Shown piece after piece: positions 28,769-37,471 of a stretch of 64,000 nucleotides of DNA. Origin of the DNA: Streptomyces finlayi (GTDB lineage: Bacteria; Actinomycetota; Actinomycetes; Streptomycetales; Streptomycetaceae); contig NZ_CP045702.1 in the NCBI RefSeq assembly GCF_014216315.1, positions 6,758,001 through 6,822,000 on the forward strand, in the 5' to 3' direction. Numbering within the stretch: position 1 is the first letter of the stretch; each line of letters begins with the position of its first letter. Under the pieces are notes generated by a model. That model saw only the letters and a list, made by a program, of their open reading frames with translations. It was not told where the DNA came from and ran no database searches. The position numbers were made by a program, and so were the translations under genes.

Positions 28769-30460
28769 ATGACGTCCACGGTGCCCAACGCCGTCCAGCA
28801 CACCGACGCGCAGCCGCCGATCACCATGTTCGGGCCGGACTTCCCCTACGCGTACGACGACTTCCTCGCACACCCGGCGGGCATCGGGCAGATCCCGGCC
28901 ACCGAGCACGGTGCCGAGGTCGCCGTCATCGGCGGTGGGCTCTCCGGGATCATCGCCGCCTACGAGCTGATGAAGATGGGCCTCAAGCCCGTCGTCTACG
29001 AGGCGGACCAGATAGGCGGCCGGCTCCGTACGGTCGGCTTCGAGGGCTGCGACCCCGAACTGACCGCCGAGATGGGCGCGATGCGCTTCCCGCCGTCCTC
29101 CACGGCGCTCCAGCACTACATCGACCTGGTGGGCCTGGAGACGAAGCCGTTCCCCAACCCGCTGTCCCCGGCCACCCCGTCGACCGTCGTCGACCTCAAG
29201 GGCGAGTCGCACTACGCCGAGACCATCGCCGACCTGCCCCAGGTGTACCGCGATGTCATGGACGCCTGGAACGCCTGCCTGGAGAAGGGCGCGGACTTCT
29301 CCGACATGAACCGCGCGATGCGCGAGCGCGACATCCCGCGCATCCGCGAGATCTGGGCGAAGCTCGTCGAGAAGCTCGACAACCAGACCTTCTACGGGTT
29401 TCTCTGCGACTCCGAGGCGTTCAAGTCCTTCCGGCACCGCGAGATCTTCGGCCAGGTCGGCTTCGGCACCGGCGGCTGGGACACCGACTTCCCCAACTCC
29501 ATCCTGGAGATCCTGCGCGTCGTCTACAGCGAGGCCGACGACCACCACCGCGGGATCGTGGGGGGCAGCCAGCAGTTGCCGCTGCGCCTCTGGGACCGCG
29601 AGCCGGAGAAGATCGTCCACTGGCCCCTCGGCACGTCACTCGCCTCCCTGCACAACGGCGAGCCGCGCCCGGCCGTGACCCGGCTGAACCGCACCGCGGG
29701 CAACAAGGTCACGGTCGCCGACGCGAGCGGGGACATCCGCACCTACCGTGCGGCGGTCTTCACGGCGCAGTCCTGGCTGCTGCTCTCCAAGATCGCCTGT
29801 GACGACGCGCTCTTCCCGATCGACCACTGGACGGCGATGGAGCGCACCCACTACATGGAGTCGTCCAAGCTGTTCGTGCCGGTGGACCGGCCGTTCTGGC
29901 TGGACAAGGACGAGCTGACCGGCCGCGACTCCATGTCGATGACGCTCACCGACCGGATGACCCGGGGCACGTACCTCCTGGACGAGGGCCCCGACAAGCC
30001 GGCCGTCATCTGTCTCTCGTACACCTGGTGCGACGACAGCCTGAAGTGGCTGCCGCTCTCCCCGAACGAGCGCATGGACGTCATGCTCAAGTCGCTCGGC
30101 GAGATCTATCCGAACGTCGACATCCGCAAGCACATCATCGGCAACCCGGTCACCGTGTCCTGGGAGAACGAGCCTTACTTCATGGGCGCGTTCAAGGCCA
30201 ACCTGCCGGGCCACTACCGTTACCAGCGGCGGCTGTTCACCCACTTCATGCAGGACCGGCTGCCCGCCGACAAGCGGGGCGTCTTCCTCGCGGGCGACGA
30301 CATCTCCTGGACGGCCGGATGGGCCGAGGGCGCCGTGCAGACCGCGCTCAACGCCGTGTGGGGTGTCATGACCCAGTTCGGCGGCGCCACGGACGCGACG
30401 AACCCCGGCCCCGGTGACGTCTTCGACGAGATCAGCCCGGTGGAGCTTCCGGAGGACTGA
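28769..30460 (+). CDS. davB: Flavin monoamine oxidase family protein, DavB-like L-lysine 2-monooxygenase
   Basis: 563 residues, matching L-amino-acid 2-monooxygenases (about 560). FAD Rossmann motif VAVIGGGLSG (Gly55-Gly60) with the following GGRLR, and a C-terminal FAD contact in FLAGDDISWTAGWAEGAVQT. The N-terminal ITMFGPDFPYAYDDF and segments such as FGQVGFGTGGWD closely resemble remembered Pseudomonas lysine monooxygenase. Oxidative decarboxylation of lysine would give 5-aminovaleramide. AAGGAG precedes the ATG. Alternatives are tryptophan or phenylalanine 2-monooxygenases, which differ more at these motifs. Confidence 0.82.
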   Translation: MTSTVPNAVQHTDAQPPITMFGPDFPYAYDDFLAHPAGIGQIPATEHGAEVAVIGGGLSGIIAAYELMKMGLKPVVYEADQIGGRLRTVGFEGCDPELTAEMGAMRFPPSSTALQHYIDLVGLETKPFPNPLSPATPSTVVDLKGESHYAETIADLPQVYRDVMDAWNACLEKGADFSDMNRAMRERDIPRIREIWAKLVEKLDNQTFYGFLCDSEAFKSFRHREIFGQVGFGTGGWDTDFPNSILEILRVVYSEADDHHRGIVGGSQQLPLRLWDREPEKIVHWPLGTSLASLHNGEPRPAVTRLNRTAGNKVTVADASGDIRTYRAAVFTAQSWLLLSKIACDDALFPIDHWTAMERTHYMESSKLFVPVDRPFWLDKDELTGRDSMSMTLTDRMTRGTYLLDEGPDKPAVICLSYTWCDDSLKWLPLSPNERMDVMLKSLGEIYPNVDIRKHIIGNPVTVSWENEPYFMGAFKANLPGHYRYQRRLFTHFMQDRLPADKRGVFLAGDDISWTAGWAEGAVQTALNAVWGVMTQFGGATDATNPGPGDVFDEISPVELPED

Positions 30461-30784
30461 GGAGACAGCCGGCCCGCGCCACCCTCGCACGCCCCGTCGC
30501 GACGGGGCGCGGGCCGTCGCTGCCAGCGGCAGGGTGTCAACAGACAGCGCCCCACCAGTCGCGCGGCGGCCGGCCCGGTCGGAAGGCACGCATCGGCCCG
30601 GTCACCGCGGGGACGTCCACGATCGCGGTGCCGGGTCCCGCGAGGTCTGCGTACCGCCCGGACTGCGCCATGCGGGCAGCGTCCCAGCCGGGGGGCCGCC
30701 GCGGCGCCGACGGGCCGGGGGTTCATCGGAACGGGCGAAGATCCGCCCGTACGCCTCAGCCCCCGGCCCGTTTCCGCGCCCGCC
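30461..30784. other. Gene-free interval with two convergent hairpin structures
   Basis: No convincing gene. GGCCCGCGCC (30471-30480) pairs with GGCGCGGGCC (30506-30515), with GCCCCGTC/GACGGGGC nested inside: a likely davB terminator. Farther on, ACGGGCCGGGGG (30710-30721) pairs with CCCCCGGCCCGT (30760-30771) around an inner ACGGGCG hairpin: a likely terminator for the convergent permease. Confidence 0.6.
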
Positions 30785-32179
30785 TCAGCCCTTCGCGGCG
30801 GGCTTCTCCTCGTCGTAGGTGGAGGTGCCCGAGTCCAGCAGGGGTTCCTGGGTCTTCAGGTGGTCCGGCGCGAAGGCCCGCAGCACGTGATAGCCGGTGA
30901 TCACGACGATGGTGCCGAGCGCGATGCCGCTCAGTTCGAAGCTGTCGGTGATCTTCAGACTGACGCCGCCGACGCCGATGATGATGCCGGCCGCGGCCGG
31001 CACGAGGTTGAGCGGGTTGCGGAGATCGACCTTGGCGTTCGTCCAGATCTGGGCGCCGAGGAGGCCGATCATGCCGTACAGGATGACGGTGATCCCGCCG
31101 AGGACACCGCCGGGGATGGCGGCGACGACCGCGCCGAACTTGGGGCAGAGACCGAAGAGCAGGGCGAAACAGGCGGCGGCCCAGTAGGCGGCGGTGGAGT
31201 AGACCCGTGTCGCGGCCATCACGCCGATGTTCTCGGAGTACGTGGTGTTCGGCGGCCCGCCCACAGCGGTGGAGAGCATGGAGGCGGCGCCGTCGGCCGC
31301 GATGGCCGTGCCCAGCTTGTCGTCGAGCGAGTCACCGGTCATCTCGCCGACGGCCTTCACATGGCCGGCGTTCTCCGCGACCAGGGCGATCACGACGGGC
31401 AGGGCCACCAGGATCGCGGACCATTCGAAGCTGGGGGCGTGGAAGGACGGCAGCCCGATCCAGTCGGCGTGCGAGACGGCGGAGAGGTCCAGCCGCCAGT
31501 GGTCGACGGCCTCGGCGCCGCCCGCCGGGGAGTGGATCTTCCCGAAGACGGCGTCGAGCGCCCAGGACAGCAGGTAACCGAAGACCAGGCCGAGGAAGAT
31601 CGCGATCCGGGAGAAGAATCCACGCAGGCAGACCACGGCCAGACCGGTGAACAGCATCACCAGGAGCGCCGTCCACTGGTCCTGCGGCCAGTACGTCGAC
31701 GCCGTCACGGGCGCCAGGTTGAAACCGATCAGCATGACGACCGCGCCGGTGACCACCGGCGGCATCGCGGCGTGGATGATCCGGGCGCCGAACCGCTGGA
31801 CCGCGAGGCCCACCAGGAACAGCACCGCACCGACCACGAGGACCGCGCCCGTGATGGTCGCACTGCTGCCGCCGCTCGCCCGGATCGTCGCGGCGACACC
31901 GACGAAGGAGAGCGAGCAGCCGAGATAGCTGGGCACTCTGCCCTTCGTCGCCAGCAGGAAGATCACCGTCGCGACACCGGACATCATGATCGCGAGGTTC
32001 GGGTCCAGGCCCATCAGCACCGGCGCGACGAACGAGGCGCCGAACATGGCCACCACGTGCTGGGCGCCCAGGCCGAACGTACGGGGCCAGGAGAGCCGCT
32101 CGTCGGGGCGCACCACGGCCCCCGGCGCGGGGGTCTTCCCGTCGCCGTGCAAGGTCCAGCGCACGCCGAGGCCGCCCAT
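30785..32179 (-). CDS. Uracil/xanthine permease (NCS2 family)
   Basis: 464 residues, 12-14 hydrophobic segments. NCS2/UraA-type motifs: QHVVAMFGASFVAPVLMG in the first segments, VALVAENAGHVKAVGEMTG (substrate and proton Glu region) and GGPPNTTYSENIGVMAATRV. Nucleobase:proton symporter in the membrane. Uracil is likely by similarity and fits the salvage context, but xanthine or uric acid cannot be excluded. Monocistronic, convergent with davB. Confidence 0.9.
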   Translation of the reverse strand: MGGLGVRWTLHGDGKTPAPGAVVRPDERLSWPRTFGLGAQHVVAMFGASFVAPVLMGLDPNLAIMMSGVATVIFLLATKGRVPSYLGCSLSFVGVAATIRASGGSSATITGAVLVVGAVLFLVGLAVQRFGARIIHAAMPPVVTGAVVMLIGFNLAPVTASTYWPQDQWTALLVMLFTGLAVVCLRGFFSRIAIFLGLVFGYLLSWALDAVFGKIHSPAGGAEAVDHWRLDLSAVSHADWIGLPSFHAPSFEWSAILVALPVVIALVAENAGHVKAVGEMTGDSLDDKLGTAIAADGAASMLSTAVGGPPNTTYSENIGVMAATRVYSTAAYWAAACFALLFGLCPKFGAVVAAIPGGVLGGITVILYGMIGLLGAQIWTNAKVDLRNPLNLVPAAAGIIIGVGGVSLKITDSFELSGIALGTIVVITGYHVLRAFAPDHLKTQEPLLDSGTSTYDEEKPAAKG

Positions 32180-32329
32180 GGTTGCTCCCTGTGTGTCCGT
32201 GCGGAGTTTTCACCGCGTACGTCCCGTGCGGAGTGTTCTCCCGCGGAAAAGATCAGCGCCATGCTATGCCGCAGGTGGCCGTACCCGCGCAGCGCCCTGT
32301 TCCGGCGCAGGCCCCCACCCTGCGTGCTC

Positions 32330-33559
32330 TCAGGTCCCCGTCCCGGCCTTCGCCGGTGAAGGGTCCGGGGCGCCGCCGCCCGTGGACACGCGGTCGGCCC
32401 CGCGGAGCACGCCCGCGCCCAGCACCAGGCCGAAGGCCAGTACCGTCACCAGGCCGAACGAGACGATCAGCGAGGTCGCCTCGGCCAGCGAGCCGATCAT
32501 GGAGGGAGCGATGAGCCCGGAGGTGTACGTGATGGTGGCGACACCGGCGATCGCCTGGCTCGGGTTGGGCCCGCTGCGCCCCGCGGCGGCGAACGCCAGC
32601 GGGACGACGACGGCGACGCCGAGGCCGAGCAGTCCGAAGCCGCCCAGGGCCAGGGCGGCGTTCGGTGCCACCACCACGAGGAGCCCGCCCGCCGTCGCGA
32701 GTACGCCGCCGACCCGGACCGTCCTGACCGCTCCGAAGCGGTCCACGACCTTGTCACCGGCGATCCTGGCCACGGCCATCGTCAGCGCGAACGCCGTCGT
32801 GGACGCGGCGGCCAGCCCGGCGGAACTGCCCATGATCTCCTTGAGGTAGACCGCCGACCAGTCGAGGCTCGCCCCCTCCGCGAACACCGCGCAGAAGCCC
32901 ACCGCGCCGATGATCAGCGCCGACTTCGGCGGCAGGGTGAAGCGCGGCGGCGGCTCCTCGTCCGCCTCGCTCCGGAGATCAAGGACCCCCTGACAGGCGA
33001 TCAGCCCGAGTGCCGTGAGCGCGAGGGCGGCGATGGTGTGGTGCAGCCTGGCGTCGGTGCCGAGGTGGGCGGCGACCGTGCCCGCGGCCGAACCGATCAG
33101 GGCGCCGACGCTCCACATCCCATGCAGCCCCGACATGATCGACTTGTCCAGCCGGTTCTCCACCTCCACCCCGAGCGCGTTCATCGCCACGTCCGACATC
33201 CCTGCCGTCGCGCCGTACACGAAGAGCGCCGCGCAGAGCGTCACGAGGTTCGGGGCCAGGGCCGGCAGGACCAGCGCCAGCGTCCACAGCAGCAGCAGGC
33301 CGCGCAGCGCGGTCCTGGCCCCCAAGCGGTGACTGATCCGGCCCGCCAGGGGCATCGACAGCGAGGCGCCGATGGCCGGGAAGGCGAGGGCGAGGCCGAG
33401 CTGACCCGCGCTCACCGAGGCGTGGTCCTGGATCCACGGCACCCGGGTGGCGAAGCTCCCGGTCACCGCCCCGTGCACCGTGAAGACCGCGGCGACCGCG
33501 ATCCTGGCCCGCTTCACCTGCTCCTTGCCGAAGACCGTGTTGCAGGAATCCATCGTCAT
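32330..33559 (-). CDS. MFS transporter (divergent from ROK regulator)
   Basis: 409 residues from MTMDSCNTVFG at 33559, with GGGGAGG about 10 nt upstream; an internal ATG at 33553 is equally near. Twelve membrane segments, with the MFS signature GRISHRLGARTALRG in the second loop. Belongs to the YbjJ/FucP-like group often paired with ROK repressors. Substrate unknown, perhaps a sugar or drug. Shares a 130-bp promoter region carrying a TATCAGG/CCTGATA palindrome with the ROK gene. Confidence 0.88.
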   Translation of the reverse strand: MTMDSCNTVFGKEQVKRARIAVAAVFTVHGAVTGSFATRVPWIQDHASVSAGQLGLALAFPAIGASLSMPLAGRISHRLGARTALRGLLLLWTLALVLPALAPNLVTLCAALFVYGATAGMSDVAMNALGVEVENRLDKSIMSGLHGMWSVGALIGSAAGTVAAHLGTDARLHHTIAALALTALGLIACQGVLDLRSEADEEPPPRFTLPPKSALIIGAVGFCAVFAEGASLDWSAVYLKEIMGSSAGLAAASTTAFALTMAVARIAGDKVVDRFGAVRTVRVGGVLATAGGLLVVVAPNAALALGGFGLLGLGVAVVVPLAFAAAGRSGPNPSQAIAGVATITYTSGLIAPSMIGSLAEATSLIVSFGLVTVLAFGLVLGAGVLRGADRVSTGGGAPDPSPAKAGTGT

Positions 33560-33633
33560 ACCGCCGTGCCCTCCCCAGGGAATTGTGGCCCGCCGGGGTC
33601 CCGGCAGCCGTCTCCACAACGCGGCCAGTAAAC

Positions 33634-33654
33634 TATCAGGAACCCTGCCTGATA
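33634..33654. promoter_or_regulatory. Palindromic operator in the MFS/ROK intergenic region
   Basis: TATCAGG-N7-CCTGATA, a perfect 7-bp inverted repeat with flanking AT bases (TTT/AAA) on both sides. It lies midway between two divergent genes, one encoding a ROK DNA-binding protein, and is the probable autoregulatory operator. Confidence 0.6.
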
Positions 33655-33697
33655 AATGGACGGCGACCCGTGCGGCAGGATCTGGAAGGATCGCTGC

Positions 33698-34894
33698 ATG
33701 CCCGCCTCACCGAGCACCGCCCGGGCCATCAACGACCGGCTCGCCCTGGAACTGCTCCAGCGGGACGGTCCGTTGACGGCCACGCAGTTGAAGACGCTCA
33801 CCGGACTCTCCCGCCCCACGGTCGCCGACCTCGTCGAGCGCCTCCAGGGTGCCGGGCTCATCCGGGTGGTCGGCGAGAGCGGTGCCGAGCGGCGCGGACC
33901 CAACGCCCGGTTGTACGGGATCGTCGCCGACCGCGCCCATCTCGCGGCCCTCGACGTGCGTACGGACAGCGTCGCGGTCGTCGTCGCCGACCTCCTCGGG
34001 GTGACGCTCGCGGAGGACACCCTGCCCATCGACGGCACAACCGGCACCGGACCGGCCATCGAGCAGGCCGTCGCCCTGCTGGAGCGCACGGCGCGGCGGG
34101 CGGGCCCCGCCCCGCTGCACAGCGTCGGGATCGGCGCCCCCGGCCTGATCGATCCGGCCACCGGGGAACTCCGCGACACGACCGGCCTGCCGGCCTGGCA
34201 CCGCGGGCTCGTCGCCGCACTCCAGCAGCGGCTGCCCGCCACCGTGCTCGTGGAGAACGAGACCAACCTCGCGGCCGTCGCCGAGCAGCGCGGCGGCGCG
34301 GCCCGCGACCGCGACACCTTCGTCCTGCTCTGGCTCGGCCACGGCATCGGGGCCGCCGTCATGCTGGACGGCAGGCTGCGCCGGGGAGCCTCCGGCGGGG
34401 CGGGCGAGATCGGCTTCCTGCCCGTTCCGTGGACGACGGGCGTGCCCTCGGCCGTCAGCTGCGACGGGGGGTTCCATTCGCTGGCCGGGTCGGCCGCCGT
34501 CTGCGAGCTCGCCGCCCGGTACGGCGTGCCCGCCGGGGCCCCGGCGGGCACGCAGGGCGGCGAGCAGGATCCGGTGGCGGTCCACGCGGTCCACGCGGCC
34601 CTCGCGGGGGTCGCGAACGGCGACGTCTTCCTGGACGCGCTCGCCGACCGCGTCGCGCTCGGCGCCGCGGCCGTCGTGTCGGTGCTCGACCCGGGATGTG
34701 TGGTCCTGGCGGGCGAGGTGGGCCATGCGGGTGGCGACGCACTCGCCTCACGGGTCGAGGAACGGCTGGCCCGGCTGTCGCCACTGCCCACGGAGGTCAG
34801 GGCGGGGGCGCTCGGCGGCGCGGCGGTGCTGCGAGGGGCGCTGGTGGCGGCTCGGGACGCGGCGCAGGACGCGTTGTTCGCTCCGGGCGGCTGA
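33698..34894 (+). CDS. ROK-family transcriptional repressor
   Basis: 398 residues from the ATG at 33698, 8 nt after GGAAGGA. N-terminal winged HTH (LTATQLKTLTGLSRPTVADL, about residues 23-45) and a C-terminal ROK domain with GIGAPGLIDPATG, LVENETNLAAVAEQ and HGIGAAVMLDGRLRRGASGGAGEIG. The usual zinc-binding cysteine cluster CxCGxxGC is absent: only SCDGGFHS appears where it should be. Likely represses the divergent MFS gene and itself. Confidence 0.9.
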   Translation: MPASPSTARAINDRLALELLQRDGPLTATQLKTLTGLSRPTVADLVERLQGAGLIRVVGESGAERRGPNARLYGIVADRAHLAALDVRTDSVAVVVADLLGVTLAEDTLPIDGTTGTGPAIEQAVALLERTARRAGPAPLHSVGIGAPGLIDPATGELRDTTGLPAWHRGLVAALQQRLPATVLVENETNLAAVAEQRGGAARDRDTFVLLWLGHGIGAAVMLDGRLRRGASGGAGEIGFLPVPWTTGVPSAVSCDGGFHSLAGSAAVCELAARYGVPAGAPAGTQGGEQDPVAVHAVHAALAGVANGDVFLDALADRVALGAAAVVSVLDPGCVVLAGEVGHAGGDALASRVEERLARLSPLPTEVRAGALGGAAVLRGALVAARDAAQDALFAPGG

Positions 34895-34976
34895 CGCGCC
34901 TCCCCGGGGTACCCGCACGTGGCCGTGCGGTGACCGGGTCGTCCCGGTCACCGCACGGTCGTCGGGCGGTCGGGGC

Positions 34977-35816
34977 TCAGCAGGCCCCGAGGTCCTGCCA
35001 GACACCCCATTCACCGGTGGTGCCGGGCGTCTCGCCCTTCGTCCACCGCTTGGCCTTCCACTGGCGGGAGGCGTGACCGAGGGTCGTGCCGGAGCCGTAC
35101 TCAGCGGTCGCGTTCCACGCCGGCGCCGAGCAACTGCCGGCCGGGGGCGGTGTGGTGGGCGGCGTGGTCGCAGGCGTGGTGGACGGGTCGGGAGAAGGGC
35201 TGGTTCCCGTGCCCGGCTCCACCACGGTCGTGCCGCGTGCCAGGTCACCGGCGAGGGGGTACGACGTTCCCCCGAAGGTCACCGTCCAGTTCGACGGCGT
35301 CGACGTCGGCAGGTAGTAGACGAAGTCGAGCTGCACCGAGGCCCCGGGGGCCAGCGTCTGCCAGGCCGGGAGCTTCAGCGAGACGCGGTTGTAGTCACCC
35401 TTGAGTCCGCCGATGTCGTTCGGGGCGGTGTGGTCACTGCGGAAGATCGTCGTACCGAAGCCCGACTGGTCCTTGGCGTTGGCGGGCGCCGACGTGGCGT
35501 AGTCGAAGCGGAACTCCGTACCGCCTGGCAGCGTGGTCCTGGTGTTGTTGGTGTTCTTGAGCTTCGGGCCGATGGGGTAGTTCGAGTCCCCGAGCGGGAA
35601 CTGCTCGAAGGCCACATCGATGTTCAGCGCCTGGGTGGGCAGGTCGATCGTGGACCTCTTCGCGCCGTACGGAGTGGCCGACCTGAACTTCTCGTACATC
35701 GCCGACGTGAGCGTCGAGCCCGGCTCGTACTGCCCCTTGGCGGCGTCGAAGCGGTAGTCGCCCGCGAGTTCCCAGATCATCGTGCCGGTGGCTCTCGCTC
35801 GAGTGGGGGACAGCAT
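34977..35816 (-). pseudogene. Chitinase remnant: C-terminal end of GH18 domain plus chitin-binding domains
   Basis: 279 codons from an ATG at 35816 with a strong AGGAGG. The first ten residues (MLSPTRARAT) look like the n-region of a signal peptide, but they join directly to GTMIWELAGDYRFD, the last strand of a GH18 catalytic domain. The hydrophobic signal core and nearly the whole catalytic barrel, including the DxxDxDxE motif, are missing. Downstream parts are intact: a beta-rich accessory domain (to about residue 195), a Pro/Thr linker and a C-terminal CBM5/12 chitin-binding module ending GEWGVWQDLGAC. Consistent with an in-frame internal deletion of about 1 kb. Without a signal peptide the product would stay inside the cell. 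Confidence 0.8.
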
Positions 35817-35931
35817 TTGTCGTTCCTCCTGGGGAGGTCGGCAGAACACAACTGGCAAGGGGGATGGGTCGTGCGGGGACCGGAGCGTGCGCACGCCCGG
35901 ACCCGACCTCGGAGGTGACGCAGAGATTAAG

Positions 35932-35965
35932 AGGACTAGACCAATGAGTCGATAGGTCTGGACCA
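35932..35965 (-). promoter_or_regulatory. Chitinase-type promoter with two 12-bp direct repeats
   Basis: Read on the minus strand: TGGTCCAGACCT, 10 bp, TGGTCTAGTCCT. These match the TGGTCNNGACCT direct repeats known to control Streptomyces chitinase promoters and overlap DasR-type sites. TAATCT just downstream is a possible -10. The promoter belongs to the truncated chitinase. Confidence 0.8.
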
Positions 35966-36081
35966 TCTGACCCCGACCGTCCCGTCGCGTACCCCGCCGC
36001 GGGTTCCTGTGAGCCAGCCCACAGGTACGCGCCCGTATGGCCGACGGGCGGCCGTGGCAGACTGGTTGTGTACCAGCAGCA

Positions 36082-36208
36082 GCGCACTCCGGGGTCGGTG
36101 TAATTCCGAACCGGCGGTTACAGTCCGCGACCCGTCCGCATCCAGCGGCCGGTTGACCAGGTGAAATTCCTGGACCGACGGTGAAAGTCCGGATGGGAGG
36201 CAGTGCGC
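36082..36208 (+). ncRNA. FMN riboswitch (RFN element)
   Basis: P1 is closed by GCGCAC (36082-36087) and GTGCGC (36203-36208). The conserved core is recognisable: GGGGTCGGTGTAATTCCGAA, CCGGCGGTTACAGTCCGCGA, and GACCAGGTGAAATTCCTGGA followed by CCGACGGTGAAAGTCCGGAT. It senses flavin mononucleotide and should shut off the rib operon. Downstream GGATGC (36240-36245)/GCATCC (36271-36276) with an inner GC-rich stem is a plausible expression-platform terminator. Confidence 0.95.
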
Positions 36209-36370
36209 GGCGGGCCGTCACAGGTACGCCGCCGTCGGCGGATGCGTTCCGGGGATCTCCCGGGACACCTGCATCCGTGTCTTCGGCTCAGGCGTTCCCT
36301 GTTGCGTTCCGCTTCATCTGTCGTCATCGACAGGCCCCGGAGTCCGTGCCCGAAGAGGCAGGAGGACCCG

Positions 36371-37471
36371 GTGGACACCGCAGCCGATATCACCGCCATG
36401 CGGCGAGCGATCACGCTCGCAGCCCGCGGTCTCGGCTCCACCAGCCCCAACCCGGTCGTCGGATGCGTCATTCTCGACGCCGCCGGTGCGCCGGCAGGCG
36501 AAGGCTTCCACCGGCGGGCGGGCGGCCCCCACGCAGAGGTCCACGCCCTGCGCGAGGCCGGCGGACGTGCCCGTGGCGGCACCGCCTACGTGACCCTCGA
36601 ACCCTGCAACCACACCGGCCGGACCGGCCCCTGCGCCCAGGCGCTCACCGAAGCCGGGGTCAGCCGAGTCGTCTACGCGGTCGGAGACCCGAACCCGCAG
36701 GCCACCGGGGGCGCCGACACCCTCCGCGCGGCCGGGATCGAGACCACGCAGGGGCTCCTCGCCGACGAGGCCGAGGCGGGCAACGCGGCCTGGCTCACCT
36801 CCGTACGCCTCGGCCGCCCGTATGTCCTGTGGAAGTACGCGGCCACCCTCGACGGCCGGATCGCCGCCGCCGACGCCACCAGCCGCTGGATCACCTCCCC
36901 CGAAGCCCGCGCGGACGTCCACCGGCTGCGTGCCGAGGCCGACGCCGTGATCGTCGGCTCCGGTACCGCACGTACCGACGACCCGCAGCTGGGCGTACGC
37001 GGGATCGAGGGCGCCCGCCAGCCGCTCAGGGTGGTCGTCGACACCGCCGCCACCGCCGTACGGCCCGGCGCCCGCGTCCTCGACGGCACGGCTCCCACCC
37101 TGATCGCGGTCGCCGAGGACGCCGGCACGGCCCACCTCCCCTCGGAGACCGTGCTCCGGCTGCCCCGCGCCGCCAACGGGCCCGGTCTCGACATCGGCGC
37201 CCTGCTCGACGCCCTGTACGCACGCGGCATCCGCTCCGTACTCCTCGAAGGCGGGCCGGTCCTGGCCGGTGCCTTCGTCGCCGCGGGATCGGTCGACAAG
37301 GTCGTCGGCTATCTCGCTCCGGTCCTCCTCGGCGCGGGCCCCGCGGCCCTCGCCGACGCCGGAATCTCCACCATCTCCCGGGCGTTGCGGCTCGAAGTGA
37401 CCGAGACCGAACGCATCGGCCCCGATCTGCGCATCACCGCCGTCCCCGTCCCTGCTCGGAAGGGAAACTGA
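36371..37471 (+). CDS. ribD: Bifunctional riboflavin deaminase/reductase RibD
   Basis: 366 residues from the GTG at 36371, after AGGAGG. N-terminal zinc deaminase (HAEVHALREAG and PCNHTGRTGPC, His and two Cys) and C-terminal reductase (YVLWKYAATLDGRIA onward, NADPH-binding VLLEGGPVLAGAF). Converts the GTP-derived pyrimidine through two steps. First gene of the riboswitch-controlled operon; the stop abuts ribE. Confidence 0.96.
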   Translation: MDTAADITAMRRAITLAARGLGSTSPNPVVGCVILDAAGAPAGEGFHRRAGGPHAEVHALREAGGRARGGTAYVTLEPCNHTGRTGPCAQALTEAGVSRVVYAVGDPNPQATGGADTLRAAGIETTQGLLADEAEAGNAAWLTSVRLGRPYVLWKYAATLDGRIAAADATSRWITSPEARADVHRLRAEADAVIVGSGTARTDDPQLGVRGIEGARQPLRVVVDTAATAVRPGARVLDGTAPTLIAVAEDAGTAHLPSETVLRLPRAANGPGLDIGALLDALYARGIRSVLLEGGPVLAGAFVAAGSVDKVVGYLAPVLLGAGPAALADAGISTISRALRLEVTETERIGPDLRITAVPVPARKGN

